A program made the position numbers and the translations under genes. Positions 63,422 through 64,000 of a stretch of 64,000 nucleotides of DNA are shown piece by piece. The number at the start of each line of letters is the position of its first letter. The first letter of the stretch is position 1. This DNA comes from Sinorhizobium saheli. Its GTDB lineage: Bacteria; Pseudomonadota; Alphaproteobacteria; Rhizobiales; Rhizobiaceae. The stretch lies in contig NZ_LNQB01000083.1 of NCBI RefSeq assembly GCF_001651875.1, positions 191,130-255,129 on the forward strand, in the 5' to 3' direction. Below the pieces are notes generated by a model. It saw only the letters and a list, made by a program, of their open reading frames with translations. It ran no database searches and had not been told where the DNA came from.

Positions 63422-64000
63422 ATGAGAACCGTGACAGGTCTCTTCGATGACTATGAGGCCGCCCGAGATGCTGTGAGCGATCTCGAAGCGGCGGGAGTGC
63501 CTTCCGAGGACATCAGCATCGTCGCGAACAATTCGGGTAATCGGTACTCGAACGACGGCTCCGACGCAGCCGAAGGTGCCGGTACGGGCGCTGGCCTCGG
63601 GGCCGCCGGAGGTGGCGTAATCGGGCTTCTTACGGGACTGGGCCTCATGGCCATTCCCGGAGTGGGACCCGTCGTCGCCGCAGGCTGGCTCGCTTCCACC
63701 GCCGCCGGCGCGGCGGCTGGTGCAGTCGCCGGCGGCGCAGCGGGAGGGATCATCGGCGCGCTGACGGACTCGGGTGTCGATGAAGAAGACGCCCATGTCT
63801 ATGCCGAGGGCATCCGCCGCGGAGGCACCCTGGTGACGGCAAGGGTGGACGACAGCCTTGCGCTCAAGGCCGAAGCGATCCTGCAACAACGAAACCGAGT
63901 CGATCTTTCCGGCCGCAAGAGCATCTATGCCCAGGAAGGCTGGTCGCGATTTGACGAAAATGCGGATCCGTACACGCTGGATCAGGTCCAACGCGAGCGC
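63422..64000 (+). CDS. General stress protein 17M-like protein, partial
   Basis: The first 193 codons are visible; the gene continues past the right edge. The N-terminus TVTGLFDDYEAARDAVSDLE resembles the YflT/GSP17M domain of general stress proteins. A Gly/Ala-rich hydrophobic stretch (about residues 55-115) follows, as in membrane-associating members, then DAHVYAEGIRRGGTLVTARV, the second half of the fold. It lies 33 bases after the PepSY gene with GGGAGAA upstream and probably shares the stress promoter. Confidence 0.82.
   Translation, partial: MRTVTGLFDDYEAARDAVSDLEAAGVPSEDISIVANNSGNRYSNDGSDAAEGAGTGAGLGAAGGGVIGLLTGLGLMAIPGVGPVVAAGWLASTAAGAAAGAVAGGAAGGIIGALTDSGVDEEDAHVYAEGIRRGGTLVTARVDDSLALKAEAILQQRNRVDLSGRKSIYAQEGWSRFDENADPYTLDQVQRER

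Overview
This window looks like a piece of a Sinorhizobium/Ensifer (Rhizobiaceae) replicon, most likely a pSymB-type chromid. The reasons are the high GC content and the gene repertoire: cysDN (or nodPQ), a sulfate ABC operon, a leucine-degradation operon with an embedded RidA gene, a rhizobial bcsN-A-B-Z cellulose locus, nasTS-nirBD-narB-cysG, and many sugar and amino-acid ABC systems. It also carries short rhizobial intergenic palindromic repeats. Several blocks match the gene order I remember from S. meliloti pSymB, but I could not check this. No rRNA, tRNA, CRISPR array, IS element or prophage was recognised.

Layout. 0-1.5 kb: start of cysN (runs off the left edge) and cysD, minus strand. 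1.8-2.7 kb: orphan PfkB-family sugar kinase. 2.8-8.3 kb: IclR regulator, RidA protein, polar amino-acid ABC transporter (all minus) and a divergent fold-type III PLP enzyme; two tandem palindromes in the divergent promoter are good IclR-operator candidates. 8.6-12.5 kb: sulfate ABC operon (binding protein, CysT, CysW, CysA). 12.6-14.1 kb: DUF1232 membrane protein and a RES/Xre toxin-antitoxin pair. 14.1-21.0 kb: leucine catabolism (isovaleryl-CoA dehydrogenase, methylcrotonyl-CoA carboxylase beta, RidA, alpha, HMG-CoA lyase, enoyl-CoA hydratase). 21.2-30.0 kb: cellulose synthesis (bcsN, bcsA, bcsB, bcsZ, TPR protein). 30.4-31.5 kb: Lrp regulator and LysE exporter; 31.6 kb: Xre regulator.

32.4-41.5 kb is assimilatory nitrate reduction. 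NasT (ANTAR antiterminator) and NasS (nitrate sensor without a signal peptide) precede nirB-nirD-narB-cysG. The roughly 600-base leader of nirB holds a perfect sigma-54 promoter, two tandem hexaloop hairpins at the predicted transcript start and a T-tract, which is what a nitrogen-controlled promoter feeding a NasT antitermination leader should look like. The cysG-like gene has lost most of its methyltransferase domain.

41.6-47.6 kb is a stress cluster: Hsp20, NUDIX hydrolase, zinc alcohol dehydrogenase, universal stress protein, a small phasin-like protein, slipin and NfeD. The hsp20 and usp promoters each carry a perfect FNR/FixK box at the activating distance, so this looks like a low-oxygen response set. 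48-55 kb: LacI-regulated beta-fructoside uptake and hydrolysis (binding protein, two permeases, GH32, ATPase) with repeated operator-like 12-mers.

55.2-62.3 kb is the least ordinary stretch: a 1405-residue autotransporter built of Ig-like repeats, three tandem phage-tail-collar proteins, a GNAT acetyltransferase and a DUF6916-like protein, without other phage genes. It is the best candidate here for an undescribed system. 62.5-64 kb ends with a small iron-permease-like membrane protein, a secreted PepSY-like protein and a partial general-stress-17M-like protein behind an EcfG/RpoE2-type promoter.
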